Both the position numbers and the translations under genes were made by a program. The notes beneath the pieces are model-generated. The model saw nothing but the letters and a program-made list of their open reading frames with translations. It had not been told where the DNA came from and did no database searches. 13,808 nt of DNA from Candidatus Kaiserbacteria bacterium (GTDB taxonomy: Bacteria > Patescibacteriota > Minisyncoccia > Phycocordibacterales > UBA918): contig SKGH01000041.1 of the NCBI GenBank assembly GCA_007117575.1, positions 1 to 13,808 on the forward strand, given 5' to 3'. Shown piece after piece: positions 13,350 through 13,808 of this stretch (positions are counted from its first letter, which is position 1; each line of letters starts with the position of its first letter).

Positions 13350-13673
13350 ATGTTGAGTTATAGATCAAATAAAAAATTTCAGAAAACCGTAGAGGATTTT
13401 GCGTGTCAGAATTGCGGAAGGGAAGTGGTGGGTAGTGGCTATACGAATCATTGTCCCCACTGTTTATGGAGTAAGCATGTCGATGTTTATCCCGGTGACA
13501 GGGCTTCTGAATGTGGCGGTATGATGGAACCGGTTGGTCTTGAGAATAAGAAAAGTGAATGGTCTTTGATCCATAAGTGTTTGCGGTGCGGACATGTAAA
13601 AAATAATAAAGCTTCTAGTCAAGATGACCAAGATAAGATTATTGAGCTGGCAAAATTTGTGGCAAACAAATAA
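13350..13673 (+). CDS. RNHCP domain protein (zinc-ribbon-like)
   Basis: A 107-residue small protein matching the RNHCP family by eye: FACQNCG with Cys19 and Cys22, the signature TNHCPHCLWSKHVD (about 32-45), PGDR, a further Cys before GGMMEPVGL, and HKCLRCGHVKNNK near the C-terminus. Four Cys groups of CxxC or similar spacing suggest one or two zinc-binding ribbons. The family's biochemical function is not established; nucleic-acid binding is a guess. It lies 82 bp after the dehydrogenase on the same strand with no terminator between, so co-transcription is possible. The stop is 17 bp before repeat copy C. Confidence 0.9.
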   Translation: MLSYRSNKKFQKTVEDFACQNCGREVVGSGYTNHCPHCLWSKHVDVYPGDRASECGGMMEPVGLENKKSEWSLIHKCLRCGHVKNNKASSQDDQDKIIELAKFVANK

Positions 13674-13686
13674 TTTTTTTTTACTT

Positions 13687-13788
13687 TCATGACTTACGCG
13701 TTTGGCGAATTTCTTTGTTGCTTTCGTCACTCAAACCGTTCATCGTACCACCAAGTACGCCCCACCCAGCTCCAGTTTCCGTGATCAT
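13687..13788 (-). other. Short open frame inside repeat copy C (33 residues)
   Basis: On the minus strand an ATG at 13788 opens 33 codons ending at TGA 13687-13689. The peptide starts MITETGAGWGVLGGTMNG and ends NKEIRQTRKS. Copy A reads the same residues apart from a stop in place of Trp9, and copy B shares the beginning (MITET-AG) and the end (TRKS). TATAAA overlaps the ATG and there is no ribosome site, so expression is doubtful; it may be a relic of a coding sequence carried in the repeat. Confidence 0.35.
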
Positions 13789-13806
13789 TTATATTCTTTC
13801 GTGACT
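13688..13806 (-). repeat. Dispersed repeat, copy C (fullest copy)
   Basis: The most complete copy in the window: direct repeat of copy A over 13691-13782 (89 of 92 bases), and inverted repeat of copy B at both ends (13688-13703 and 13764-13806). It also has an internal imperfect repeat, CTTTCGTCACTCA (13721-13733) and CTTTCGTGACTGA (13796-13808). The element may continue beyond the window edge. Confidence 0.93.
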
Positions 13807-13808
13807 GA

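Noticed and set aside
12116..13806. A classical insertion sequence or composite transposon
   Set aside because: No transposase is encoded between the repeats and no target-site duplication is visible within the window; called a repeat-bracketed segment only.

Overview
The window is about 13.8 kb of compact, moderately AT-rich bacterial DNA. It uses the standard genetic code, has short intergenic gaps and almost no Shine-Dalgarno sequences. Several start codons lie 6-9 nt behind a TATAAT-like box, which suggests leaderless mRNAs. No tRNA, rRNA, CRISPR array or transposase gene was seen. A PEP-synthase route to pyruvate with D-lactate dehydrogenases, a YkuD L,D-transpeptidase, an RNHCP protein and small stand-alone operons all fit a fermentative Candidate Phyla Radiation / Patescibacteria (Parcubacteria-like) genome. 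That placement is an inference from gene style, not a phylogenetic result.

Layout: 1-105 is the 3' end of an unrecognised gene. 106-480 is non-coding, with a 12-bp tandem repeat and a cluster of hairpins. 481-5887 is a lower-glycolysis locus: enolase on the minus strand, diverging across 44 bp from a fused D-2-hydroxyacid dehydrogenase / phosphoglycerate mutase, followed by PEP synthase and a strong bidirectional terminator. Together these genes could carry 3-phosphoglycerate to 2-phosphoglycerate, PEP and pyruvate, and onward to D-lactate if a dehydrogenase is active. 5961-7884 (minus) holds an AEC-family carrier and a membrane-anchored L,D-transpeptidase. 7977-9709 (plus) holds a class I glutamine amidotransferase and a membrane protein that joins an HPP-like domain to a voltage-sensor-like four-helix domain. 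9855-10415 is a secreted fasciclin protein, preceded by a pentanucleotide repeat and a set of GTTC/GAAC motifs and followed by a perfect 15-bp hairpin. 10553-11962 is an ECF-like sigma factor with a hydrophobic C-terminal tail plus a single-pass membrane protein, probably its regulator. 12257-13673 carries a second, catalytically intact D-lactate dehydrogenase and an RNHCP zinc-ribbon protein, bracketed by copies of a roughly 90-118-bp repeat.

Most notable points: (1) the dehydrogenase-phosphoglycerate mutase fusion, whose dehydrogenase half has Gln302 where the paralogue in the same window has the catalytic His302; (2) the repeat family around the second dehydrogenase, present as two direct copies and one inverted, internally altered copy, whose minus-strand reading is a short peptide with mostly silent differences between copies; (3) the HPP plus voltage-sensor-like architecture without a pore; (4) the sigma factor with a membrane-like tail. 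Functions come from motif recognition by eye; no database search was run.
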